A DNA stretch of 64,000 bases, taken from positions 10,491 through 74,490 of the forward strand of contig JBKQHQ010000009.1 of the NCBI GenBank assembly GCA_052148715.1, in the 5' to 3' direction. The DNA comes from JBKQHQ01 sp052148715 (GTDB lineage: Bacteria; Pseudomonadota; Alphaproteobacteria; Rhizobiales; Xanthobacteraceae). Of the stretch, positions 44,046 through 51,504 are shown piece by piece (the stretch's first letter is position 1; each line of letters begins with the position of its first letter). A program made the position numbers and the translations under genes. The notes beneath the pieces are model-generated. The model was not told where the DNA came from. It saw nothing but the letters and a program-made list of their open reading frames with translations, and did not search any database.

Positions 44046-44088
44046 CTCATACATCGATATGACCCGGTTCCTCCGATGGTTCAATGGC
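44046..44088 (+). promoter_or_regulatory. Shared upstream element, copy 7
   Basis: On the plus strand the core is CTCATACATCGATATGACCC and the second block CCTCCGATGGTTCAATGG. It faces the hydrolase gene at 44259, about 170 bases downstream. Confidence 0.65.
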
Positions 44089-44258
44089 ACGGCACGCAAA
44101 AGGCGTGCAGCATTGTGCCGAGCGTTGGCTCAAGACGAGCCGAAATGCCAAATTAGGGTTGAAAACGAAACCCAGAGGTTCGGCTTGGACGATCAGTTCG
44201 ATAACGACAGATAGATCGGACGGAACGATTGAGCACCCGGCCAACACGGAGCGAAGTT

Positions 44259-45200
44259 ATGATAACCGGAACGTCTCTGACAGTTGCGGCGGCCTTGACC
44301 GTTCGTCATGTTGAGCAGGCCATTTTGCTGGAGTCGACGTCCGCGACAACGACCTATCACCGCGTGACGGTTGGTGGTGTCGGGGTTTTCTATCGCGAAG
44401 CTGGTCCGAAGGACGCGCCGACGATCGTGCTCCTGCACGGGTTCCCCTCTTCCTCGCGCGAGTTCGATATGCTCATCCCCTTGCTCGCAACACGCTATCA
44501 TCTAATAGCACTGGATTTTCCGGGATTCGGTCAAAGTGACGCCCCGCCACCATCGTCGTATGCATACACCTTCGACAATGTGGCCAAAACGATCAACGAT
44601 CTTCTCGAGCGACTCAAGATCAACGAATACGGCTTCTACCTCCATGACTATGGCGGGCCGGTCGGCTTTCGCATCATCTCGGCGCATCCGGAGCGGCTGC
44701 AGGCTCTGATCATCCAGAACGCTAATGCCTATAAGGAGGGCCTGGGCGCGAAATGGGCCGGCATCGCGCAATATTGGGCTGATCCGAAGGCGCATCCTGA
44801 AGTGTTCGATGCGTTCATGTCGCTCACAGCGACCGAACAGCGTCATACCCTCGGCACCTCGCATCCCGAACGTTATAACCCGGACACCTGGACTGACGAG
44901 TACGCCCACCTGTCGAGACCCGGCCAGCGAGAGATCCAGGCCGATCTGCTGTACGACTACCGGATAAACGTCGCTTCGTACCCGGCGTGGCAAGCGTGGT
45001 TGCGCGAGCACAAGCCGCCGACTTTGGTGGTCTGGGGGCGGAACGATCCGTCGTTCGTCGCTCGCGGCGCGGAGGCGTTCAAGCGCGATCTGCCGGATAG
45101 CGAAATCCACCTGCTGGACGCCGGCCATTTCGTCCTGGACGAGAAGAACGACGACATCGCGAGTCTTGTTCTCGCGTTTTTGGCCAAACATTCCGTCTGA
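44259..45200 (+). CDS. Alpha/beta hydrolase with Asp nucleophile (epoxide hydrolase/dehalogenase-like)
   Basis: This 313-residue protein has LLHGFPSSSREFDMLIPLLA, LDFPGFGQSDAPPPSSYAYT and the nucleophile elbow GFYLHDYGGPVGFRI with Asp. The acid region is VVWGRNDPSFVARGA and the catalytic His lies in LLDAGHFVLDEK. The Asp nucleophile places it with epoxide hydrolases and haloalkane dehalogenases. ATG 44259 has GGAGCGAAG before it. The frame is open from TTG 44229. A short hydrophobic N-terminus (TSLTVAAALTV) is not a clear signal peptide. It probably forms an operon with the VOC gene at 45294. Confidence 0.83.
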   Translation: MITGTSLTVAAALTVRHVEQAILLESTSATTTYHRVTVGGVGVFYREAGPKDAPTIVLLHGFPSSSREFDMLIPLLATRYHLIALDFPGFGQSDAPPPSSYAYTFDNVAKTINDLLERLKINEYGFYLHDYGGPVGFRIISAHPERLQALIIQNANAYKEGLGAKWAGIAQYWADPKAHPEVFDAFMSLTATEQRHTLGTSHPERYNPDTWTDEYAHLSRPGQREIQADLLYDYRINVASYPAWQAWLREHKPPTLVVWGRNDPSFVARGAEAFKRDLPDSEIHLLDAGHFVLDEKNDDIASLVLAFLAKHSV

Positions 45201-45293
45201 CCGATCGGTACCTTGTTCCACGCGCCGCGTTGCAATGTTGGGGCGACTGCGACCACAAATCGAAACAATACCGTATCCGAATGGGAGTCCGCT

Positions 45294-45749
45294 ATGAACC
45301 AAGTACAAGTCGAGCAGAAAAGCTATCAGATGCCGCCGAAGGATGGCATTACCGTCGCACACTTTCTCACCGTCGCCGACATCGAGCGATCGCTTCGATT
45401 TTACGAAACGGTCTTCGGCAGTCGCATTCTGAGCAGGGGCGATAGCAAGGGCGCGCCGGGTTACATCCAGATCGCGAACACGTGGCTCATTGTTAACGTC
45501 GGGGGCGGTCCGACACCCGACAAACCATCGGTAACGCTCAGCGTCCCCGCCGACCCCGATTCAGTCAACAGCTTTATGAATATTCGCGTTGCAGATATTC
45601 AAGCGTGCTATGAGCTGTGGCGCAAGCGAGGAGCCGGGTTTATTACAGAGCCAAAGGACAAGTACGGTGAGACGCGCTGCTACATTCGTGATCCTGACGG
45701 CTATATTATAGAAGTTGGGCAAAGCAAGCCGGACTTTACTTACGGCTGA
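45294..45749 (+). CDS. VOC superfamily protein (glyoxalase-like)
   Basis: This 151-residue single-subunit VOC protein contains ITVAHFLTVADIERSLRFYE, ANTWLIVNVGGGPTPDKPSV, FMNIRVADIQACYELWRKRG and CYIRDPDGYIIEVGQ. The H near residue 23 and the E in YIIEVGQ are the usual metal ligands at the ends of the domain. Possible reactions include glyoxalase, dioxygenase or resistance-type ligand binding. It follows the alpha/beta hydrolase by about 90 bases on the same strand. Confidence 0.8.
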   Translation: MNQVQVEQKSYQMPPKDGITVAHFLTVADIERSLRFYETVFGSRILSRGDSKGAPGYIQIANTWLIVNVGGGPTPDKPSVTLSVPADPDSVNSFMNIRVADIQACYELWRKRGAGFITEPKDKYGETRCYIRDPDGYIIEVGQSKPDFTYG

Positions 45750-45977
45750 ACGGTACAGGCATGAAAGCGTCTGCGGTGATGCGTACACTCAGGGACGTGT
45801 GGTGCCGGTGCAGGGTGCTCATCGGCCGCCTTGGTGGGGGAGGGCGCCCAAGTCGTGGCGATGCTTCGCATCCATCCGGCTGGCACGAACCAAATCTGGA
45901 ACCGGTCCTGCAGTCTGGCCGGGCCTGTTGAGACTCAGGGCCATAAATTGAAGGAAACGGAAGTCAAAGAGGGACCT

Positions 45978-46052
45978 ATGGAGTCCGAGAGGGCCGGTAT
46001 CAACCCAGCGGCCAAGCCGAGCGGAACAGGTTGCGCCCTGCGCTCTAAGTGA
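45978..46052 (+). pseudogene. Possible remnant of a UBP-type zinc-finger protein
   Basis: ATG 45978, with GAGGG upstream, opens MESERAGINPAAKPSGTGCA and stops after 24 codons. This start resembles small UBP-type zinc-finger proteins, which begin with an INP...PSG.GC phrase before their CxxC motifs. The DNA after the stop reads PSKHAEAAESPGP in one frame, similar to the later SQHA region of that family. I infer a deleted, dead copy. Confidence 0.35.
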
Positions 46053-46468
46053 CGCTCGGATTTTCGTCGAGCCAAGCAAACATGCGGAGGCCGCAGAGTC
46101 TCCCGGCCCCCGTCGCGCCAAAGCACTCGGGGCTCATCCGGGCCTTGTTTTCCCTGCGATCAATTGAGCGGTAGATTCCGGCGCTTCAAGCCGGCGTTGC
46201 CTGGCATTAGAACTCGTAGCCAAGATTCGATCAAAGTTAGTACCGATACATGGATGCGGCGCGAAGGATTTGGATTTGCGATTCATTGTGCCTGCGCGTA
46301 CAATCAAACGCGGCGATCGGCAGGGATGCCGACGGGCGTGATTCATGAGCTGGTGAAGAGAGCAATGCGGTCGGCTGCACCCCGTCCGCGGTACGAGCGG
46401 TGGTGGCGCGCGTGATACGATTGTTAGATGCTTCGTCAACTGCCCCAAAAAAAGCGCCCCTGAGCTCT

Positions 46469-46490
46469 CCGCTGTTTCCCGCTGTAAAAG
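46469..46490 (-). repeat. Dispersed CTGAAAATACAG-type repeat, copy 2 (degenerate)
   Basis: On the minus strand this reads CTTTTACAGCGGGAAACAGC then GG, the same arrangement of two CAG(C/G)G(G) half-units separated by an A-rich spacer as in the other copies, but with a worn left part. Confidence 0.35.
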
Positions 46491-46672
46491 TTCTCTGTTC
46501 TTTACAGGATGACTCAGGTCGACCTTATTTGTGGGTATACCAACACAACCAACGCAACGCAAAAAAAATGGCGAAAAACAAAACGAAGCCACCCTTCGCC
46601 GGCGCGGAAGGCGTACGTCGGGGCGAGGCCCAAGGATTCCCGCAAGGCGCGTCCGCTTCGCGCACCGTGGTC

Positions 46673-46699
46673 GCCTGTTATTCACCTGTATTTTCAGGC
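46673..46699 (-). repeat. Dispersed CTGAAAATACAG-type repeat, copy 3
   Basis: On the minus strand this reads GCCTGAAAATACAGGTGAAT then AACAGGC. The core CCTGAAAATACAGG is a short hairpin with a third CAGG unit after it. Confidence 0.5.
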
Positions 46700-47011
46700 G
46701 ACCGGGCCGTTTCGGCCAGTGCTACAGTGGACTTCGTTCAGACTGAATCACAGTCTCCCCTGTCATGCCCGCGCGCGGCCGAGCTCTCCGCTAGTCACCC
46801 GCCGGATGACTCAAACGACCTTATTTCACGTGTGATAGAACAACCCAGAAACCAAGGATTGCAAAAAACGAAACGAAGCCATCGTTTGGCGGCTCACCAC
46901 GCTGCAATGGCCTCATTCCGCAGCGGCGCACGGGGGCCAGCCGGACGACAAGCAACCGCGCGAATGACACAATGACGCAATGACGCAAAACACTGCAGGG
47001 CAGGGGCATCC

Positions 47012-48220
47012 GTGAACGACGCGTCACAAGCCGGCCGGCTCGCCGAAAATATCCTCTATTTCGCCCGCGCCTTGCGGACCGCCGGCATTCCGGTCGGGCC
47101 GGGCGCGGTGCTCGATGCGCTGGCCGCGGTCGAGGCCGCCGGGGTCGGCACGCGCGAGGATTTTTACTGGACGCTGCACGCGGTGTTCGTGAAGCGGCAC
47201 GAGCATTCGATCCTGTTCGACCAAGCTTTTCGGATTTTCTTCCGCAAGCGCGCCTATCTCGAACGGCTCATGGCGATGATAATGCCGCAGGCGCCCCCGG
47301 CTGCGCCGCAGCCGCCGAAGCCGGGCGCGCAGCGCATCGAAGAGGCCCTGTTCTCCGGCCTCAAACCGCGCGAGCGCGAGGTGCAGGAGGTCGAGACCGA
47401 CGCCCGGCTGACCGTGTCGGACCGCGAGGTGCTGCAGAAGAAGGATTTTGCGCAGATGACCGCCGCGGAGATTGCCGTGGCGAAGGATGCGATCAAGCGG
47501 CTCGTTTTGCCGCTGAACGAGATCCGGACGCGGCGGCTTGCGCCGGATCGGCGCGGCCATCGCATCGACATCCGGCGGACCATGCGCGCGAGCCTCAAGG
47601 CCGGCGGCGCGCTGATCGATCTGCGATACCGGGGACCGACGACGCGGCCGCCGCCGATCGTGGCGCTGGTCGACATTTCCGGATCGATGAGCCAATACAC
47701 GCGGCTCTTCCTGCATTTCCTGCATGCGGTGACCGATGCACGCAAGCGCGTCGCGACCTTCCTGTTCGGCACGCGGCTGACCAACGTCACCCGCGCATTG
47801 AAGGAGCGGGACCCGGATGCGGCGCTCGCCGCCTGCTCGGCGAGCGTCGCCGATTGGTCGGGCGGCACGCGCATTGCCACCTCGCTGCACGCCTTCAACA
47901 AGCAATGGGCGCGGCGCGTGCTGACCCAGGGCGCCATCGTGCTCTTGTTCACCGACGGGCTCGAACGCGACCCGGACGACACCCTGGCGTTCGAGATCGA
48001 CCGGCTGCATCGTTCATGCCGCCGGCTCGTCTGGCTCAACCCGCTGTTGCGATTCGACGCCTTCGAGGCCAAGGCCAAGGGCATCAAAACCATGTTGCCG
48101 TACGTTGACGAATTCCGTTCGATCCACAATTTGGAGTCCATGAGCGAGCTCGTGCGCGCCTTGTCGACGGAAGGCGCGCGATCGGCCAACCCCAAATTGT
48201 GGATGCGACGGGTGGCGTGA
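47012..48220 (+). CDS. coxE: CoxE, VWA-domain protein
   Basis: This 402-residue protein has an N-terminal CoxE region (LAENILYFARALRTAGIPVG) and a C-terminal von Willebrand factor A-like domain with the metal-ion site IVALVDISGSMSQYTRLFLH and LFTDGLERDP. CoxE works with the AAA+ protein CoxD in assembling the active site of CO-dehydrogenase-type enzymes. Here it is 32.6 kb away from coxD. GTG 47012 follows GCAGGGGC. The next gene, coxF, starts 46 bases after its stop. Confidence 0.9.
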   Translation: MNDASQAGRLAENILYFARALRTAGIPVGPGAVLDALAAVEAAGVGTREDFYWTLHAVFVKRHEHSILFDQAFRIFFRKRAYLERLMAMIMPQAPPAAPQPPKPGAQRIEEALFSGLKPREREVQEVETDARLTVSDREVLQKKDFAQMTAAEIAVAKDAIKRLVLPLNEIRTRRLAPDRRGHRIDIRRTMRASLKAGGALIDLRYRGPTTRPPPIVALVDISGSMSQYTRLFLHFLHAVTDARKRVATFLFGTRLTNVTRALKERDPDAALAACSASVADWSGGTRIATSLHAFNKQWARRVLTQGAIVLLFTDGLERDPDDTLAFEIDRLHRSCRRLVWLNPLLRFDAFEAKAKGIKTMLPYVDEFRSIHNLESMSELVRALSTEGARSANPKLWMRRVA

Positions 48221-48266
48221 TGGCTCGGTCTCTCGCACAATGGGAGGCGGATCGGAGGAAATAGAG

Positions 48267-48590
48267 ATGCTTGCGCGCGATGACGATATTCTCAAGGCCG
48301 CCGAGGACTGGCGGCGGCAGGGGCGGGGTGTGGCGCTCGCGACCGTGGTCGAGACCTGGGGCTCGGCGCCGCGGCCGGTCGGATCGAATCTGGTCATCGA
48401 TGATCAGGGCAATTTTTTGGGTTCGGTATCGGGCGGTTGCGTCGAAGGCGCCGTGGTGACCGAGGCCCTCGACGTGATCGAGAGCGGGGCGCCAAAGGTG
48501 CTCGAATTCGGCGTCGCCGACGAGACCGCCTGGAAGGTCGGCCTGTCCTGCGGCGGCACGATCCGTGTGCTCGTGGAGAAGGTGGAGTAG
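48267..48590 (+). CDS. coxF: CoxF / XdhC N-terminal-type protein
   Basis: This 107-residue protein is the XdhC/CoxI domain: GVALATVVETWGSAPRPVGS, GSVSGGCVEGAVV with conserved Cys, and VGLSCGGTIRVLVE with the second Cys. XdhC-type proteins bind molybdenum cofactor and help insert its sulfurated form into hydroxylases such as CoxL. GGAGGAAATAGAG precedes ATG 48267. The stop at 48590 directly abuts the start of the companion gene, so the usual two-domain XdhC is encoded as two genes. Confidence 0.87.
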   Translation: MLARDDDILKAAEDWRRQGRGVALATVVETWGSAPRPVGSNLVIDDQGNFLGSVSGGCVEGAVVTEALDVIESGAPKVLEFGVADETAWKVGLSCGGTIRVLVEKVE

Positions 48591-49283
48591 ATGCGTCTCG
48601 ATCTTCTCGCTGTGCTGAATGCCGAGCGCGCGGCGCGGCGCGCCGTTATCGTCGTGACCGATGTGGCGAGCGGGGAGCAGCGGTTGGTCAAGGCCGAGGA
48701 ACTGGCCGGCGATCCGCTGCGCGGGCTGCTCGACAAGCATCTGCGCAGCGGCAAGAGCGGCATGGAGGAAACCCCGCACGGGCGCGTGTTTCTGACCGTG
48801 CACGTTCCGCCGGCGCGCCTCGTCATCACCGGTGCGGTGCATATCAGCCAGGCGCTGGCGCCGATCGGCAAGCTGCTCGGCTACGACGTGGTCATCGTCG
48901 ATCCGCGCACCGCCTTTGCGACGCCCGAGCGCTTCCCCGACGTGAAGGTGATCGCCGAGTGGCCGGACGTGGCGCTGCCGCCGCTCGGGATCGATCGCTA
49001 CACGGCTTTCGTCGCCCTCACGCATGATCCGAAGATCGACGATCCCGCGCTCACCCACGCGCTGGCGCGCGATTGCTTCTATATCGGCGCGCTCGGCTCG
49101 AAAAAGACCCACGCCCGTCGCGTCGGCCGGCTGAAGGAGCAAGGCCTGCGCGATGCCGACATCGCGCGTATCCATGCGCCGATCGGGCTGGACATCGGCG
49201 CGGTCTCGCCGGCGGAGATCGCGGTCGCCATCATGGGGCAGATCACCGCGACGCTGCGGCTCGCGGCGGAGCCGGTCGGATGA
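48591..49283 (+). CDS. XdhC C-terminal (Rossmann)-type cofactor maturation protein
   Basis: This 230-residue protein has LVITGAVHISQALAPIGKLL then VVIVDPRTAFATPERFPDVK, VALTHDPKIDDPALTHALAR, CFYIGALGSKKTHARRVGRL and IGAVSPAEIAVAIMGQI, the XdhC Rossmann domain. It should act with CoxF in maturing the molybdenum hydroxylase. Its stop codon overlaps the next ATG (ATGA), indicating translational coupling. Confidence 0.88.
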   Translation: MRLDLLAVLNAERAARRAVIVVTDVASGEQRLVKAEELAGDPLRGLLDKHLRSGKSGMEETPHGRVFLTVHVPPARLVITGAVHISQALAPIGKLLGYDVVIVDPRTAFATPERFPDVKVIAEWPDVALPPLGIDRYTAFVALTHDPKIDDPALTHALARDCFYIGALGSKKTHARRVGRLKEQGLRDADIARIHAPIGLDIGAVSPAEIAVAIMGQITATLRLAAEPVG

Positions 49284-50890
49284 AGTTCGGGCCGGTCGCG
49301 CCGGCCTCGGCGCTCGGCGCGACCGCCGTGCACACGATTCGCCAGGGCGCGCTGGTGCTGAAGAAGGGCACCGTGATCGGCGCCGTCGAGATTGCCGCGC
49401 TCGAGGCCGCTGGCATTGCCGAGGTGACGGTCGCACGGCTTGAGCCCGGCGACGTTTCGGAGGATGTCGCGGCGGGGGAGATCGCGCTGGCCGCGGCGGG
49501 GCCAGGCGTGCGCGTCGATCGCGCCTTCACCGGCCGGTGCAACCTGTTTGCCGAGGCCGCCGGGGTGCTCGTCGTCGCCAAGGAGGCGATCGACCATCTG
49601 AACGGCGTCGACGAGGCGATCACGCTGGCGACGCTGCCGGCCTTCAAGCCGGTGGTGGCCGGCGAGATGATCGCGACCGTCAAGATCATCCCCTTCGCGG
49701 TCAACGGCGCGCAGCGCGACGCGGCGCTTGCGGCCGTGCGCGAAAGCGTGCCCCTCATTCGGGTCGCGCCGTATCGGATTCGCAAGGTCGGTGTGGTGTC
49801 GACCGTGATGCCCGGTCTCTCCGGCAAGGTGGTCGAGAAAACCCTAAAAGTCTTGGCCGAGCGCCTGACGCCCGCCGGCGCGATCGTCATCGCGGAGCGG
49901 CGCGTGCCGCACGAGCAGCGCGCCTTGGCGCAAGCGCTTGAGGAGGTGCTCGCGACCGGCGCCGAGCTCGTGATCGTGTTCGGCGCCTCGGCGATCGCCG
50001 ACCGGCGCGACGTCATTCCGGCGGCACTCGAGACGGCCGGTGGGCGAATTGCGCATTTCGGCATGCCGGTCGACCCAGGCAATCTCTTGCTGGTCGGCGA
50101 GGCCCGCAACCGTCCGGTGCTCGGCGCCCCCGGCTGCGCGCGCTCGCCCAAGGAGAACGGCTTCGATTGGGTGCTCATGCGGCTGCTGGCCGAGCTGCCG
50201 GTCGGGCGCAGCGACATCACCGGCATGGGCGTCGGCGGCTTGCTGATGGAGATCGTGACGCGGCCGCAGCCGCGCGAGGAGCCGAGCCCGTCCGGCAAGC
50301 GCACGGCGGCGCTGCTGCTCGCCGCCGGACGCTCGACCCGCATGGGCGGGCCGAACAAGCTCTTGGCCGAAGTCGGCGGCAAGCCGCTCGTGCGCATCAC
50401 CGCCGAGCAGGCTTTGGCCTCGCGCGCCAGCCCAGTGATCGTGGTGACCGGCCACCAGCGCGAGCTCGTCGAATCGGCGCTGGCCGGTCTGCCGGTCCGC
50501 TTCGTCCACAATCCTGACTTCGCGCAAGGCCTCGCGACGTCGCTCAAGGCCGGGATCGGCGTGCTTCCGGCCGACACCGACGGCGTGATTGTTTGCCTTG
50601 GTGACATGCCGCAGATCAGCGCGAAACTTATCGACGCGCTGATCTCGGCATTCGATCCCGAGAAGGGGGCGCTCATCGTGGTCCCCACACTCGGCGGCCG
50701 GCGCGGCAATCCGGTGCTGTGGTCGCGGCGCTTCTTCGCCGATCTTGTTGCGCTCGATGGCGACGTTGGCGCCCGGCATCTGATCGGCCGCTATCCGGAG
50801 GCGCTGGCCGAGATGCCGGTCACCGATCAGGCCGTGCTCGTTGACATCGACACGCCGGATGCACTGCATGCGCTTCGCGCCGAGCTTTAG
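49280..50890 (+). CDS. Molybdopterin-binding domain fused to MocA/MobA-type nucleotidyltransferase
   Basis: This 536-residue fusion has a MoeA/MoCF-like molybdopterin-binding domain in its N-terminal part (about 1-335, VHTIRQGALVLKKGTVIG, LVIVFGASAIADRRDVIPAA, HFGMPVDPGNLLLVG). The C-terminal part (about 345-536) is a MobA/MocA-type transferase with AALLLAAGRSTRMGGPNKLL and VCLGDMPQI. It is expected to add a cytidylyl (MocA-type) group to molybdenum cofactor to make the dinucleotide form used by CoxL. This fusion is common next to cox and xdh genes of rhizobia. It closes the cox operon. Confidence 0.87.
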   Translation: MKFGPVAPASALGATAVHTIRQGALVLKKGTVIGAVEIAALEAAGIAEVTVARLEPGDVSEDVAAGEIALAAAGPGVRVDRAFTGRCNLFAEAAGVLVVAKEAIDHLNGVDEAITLATLPAFKPVVAGEMIATVKIIPFAVNGAQRDAALAAVRESVPLIRVAPYRIRKVGVVSTVMPGLSGKVVEKTLKVLAERLTPAGAIVIAERRVPHEQRALAQALEEVLATGAELVIVFGASAIADRRDVIPAALETAGGRIAHFGMPVDPGNLLLVGEARNRPVLGAPGCARSPKENGFDWVLMRLLAELPVGRSDITGMGVGGLLMEIVTRPQPREEPSPSGKRTAALLLAAGRSTRMGGPNKLLAEVGGKPLVRITAEQALASRASPVIVVTGHQRELVESALAGLPVRFVHNPDFAQGLATSLKAGIGVLPADTDGVIVCLGDMPQISAKLIDALISAFDPEKGALIVVPTLGGRRGNPVLWSRRFFADLVALDGDVGARHLIGRYPEALAEMPVTDQAVLVDIDTPDALHALRAEL

Positions 50891-50970
50891 CCCCATCCGA
50901 CCTGACATAATCGCCATTGATCGGCGCGCGCGACTCAGTTTGATGGAGATGCTTGCGAGGGGAGGACGGC

Positions 50971-51345
50971 ATGGCCATCAGACACGGTAGTATCTTCGCC
51001 GTACTGGTCGTTTCCGTGCTGTTGGCGGGCGTGGCGCTGGCCGACGCGGCGGGTGCGCTCGCGGTTGGCAGCTGCGGCGCCTATGGCTTCGGCAACGATT
51101 TCGCTCATTTGGTCGATGCGACCAGCGCGGCGCTCGCCAAATGCTCCGGAAAGTGCAGGGTGGTTCTGACCGCGCTGCGGCGTTGCGCGGCCTTCGCGGT
51201 CGACGCCAAGAATCTCTGCGGCCCGCACGGGTGGGCCTCCGCGGAGCGTCTAGGACAGGCGCAAAACCTCGCTCTGCACCAGTGCTACCAGTTCGGCGGG
51301 CGCGAATGCGTCATTCGCGCGTTTCTCTGCGACGCCAAGGGCTAA
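50971..51345 (+). CDS. Secreted DUF4189 family protein
   Basis: This 124-residue protein has a signal peptide (MAIRHGSIFAVLVVSVLLAG) and a small cysteine-rich DUF4189 domain with CSGKCRVVLTALRRCAAFAV, NLCGPHGWA and ECVIRAFLCDAKG. It has eight or so cysteines likely to form disulfides after export. The function is unknown. GGGGAGGACGGC precedes ATG 50971. It stands alone between the cox operon and an MFS transporter gene. Confidence 0.75.
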   Translation: MAIRHGSIFAVLVVSVLLAGVALADAAGALAVGSCGAYGFGNDFAHLVDATSAALAKCSGKCRVVLTALRRCAAFAVDAKNLCGPHGWASAERLGQAQNLALHQCYQFGGRECVIRAFLCDAKG

Positions 51346-51504
51346 ACTGGCGGTGTTCCGTCGCGAACATGCCCATCAATGATTCGAGAACCATATTCGA
51401 TTCAATGAGATCGGTTGCGGTAGGCGAAGGGCAGCGTTGCGCCCCGCATCCATGACTCTTTGGCGAATCCTCACTAAAGTGGCTTTTTATTGAGGTGCAT
51501 GACG

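Larger units (their letters stand above)
43635..44258. other. Intergenic region with one regulatory element
   Basis: About 620 bases. It holds a copy of the shared element (44046-44088) and a possible 22-codon open frame at 43814-43882 with a strong GGAGG. Around 43850 the DNA is a run of GC-rich proline/alanine-like codons. Nothing else could be supported. Confidence 0.4.
14385..47011. other. Accessory block inserted between coxD and coxE
   Basis: In most bacteria coxD is followed directly by coxE and coxF. Here coxE and coxF follow at 47012 and 48267, after about 32.6 kb of regulatory, redox, hydrolase, transporter and stress genes that have no link to cox function. Several genes inside have visibly less G/C-biased codon use than the cox genes, and gene remnants are frequent. 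The sequence after coxD (AGGGCGGGGCATC, 14383-14395) closely resembles the one before coxE (AGGGCAGGGGCATC, 46997-47010). No integrase, tRNA or transposase was found in the block, so the mechanism is open. Confidence 0.6.
45750..47011. other. Long non-coding right end of the inserted block
   Basis: About 1.26 kb without an intact gene of recognisable family. It contains a UBP-type zinc-finger remnant (45978-46052) and two copies of the CTGAAAATACAG repeat (46469, 46673). It also holds a diverged direct repeat of about 90 bases (46505-46605 and 46803-46892, both with 'gatgactca', 'gaccttattt' and 'aaacgaagcca'). Just before coxE there is a short tandem 'aatgacgc' run (46963-46987). Confidence 0.45.
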
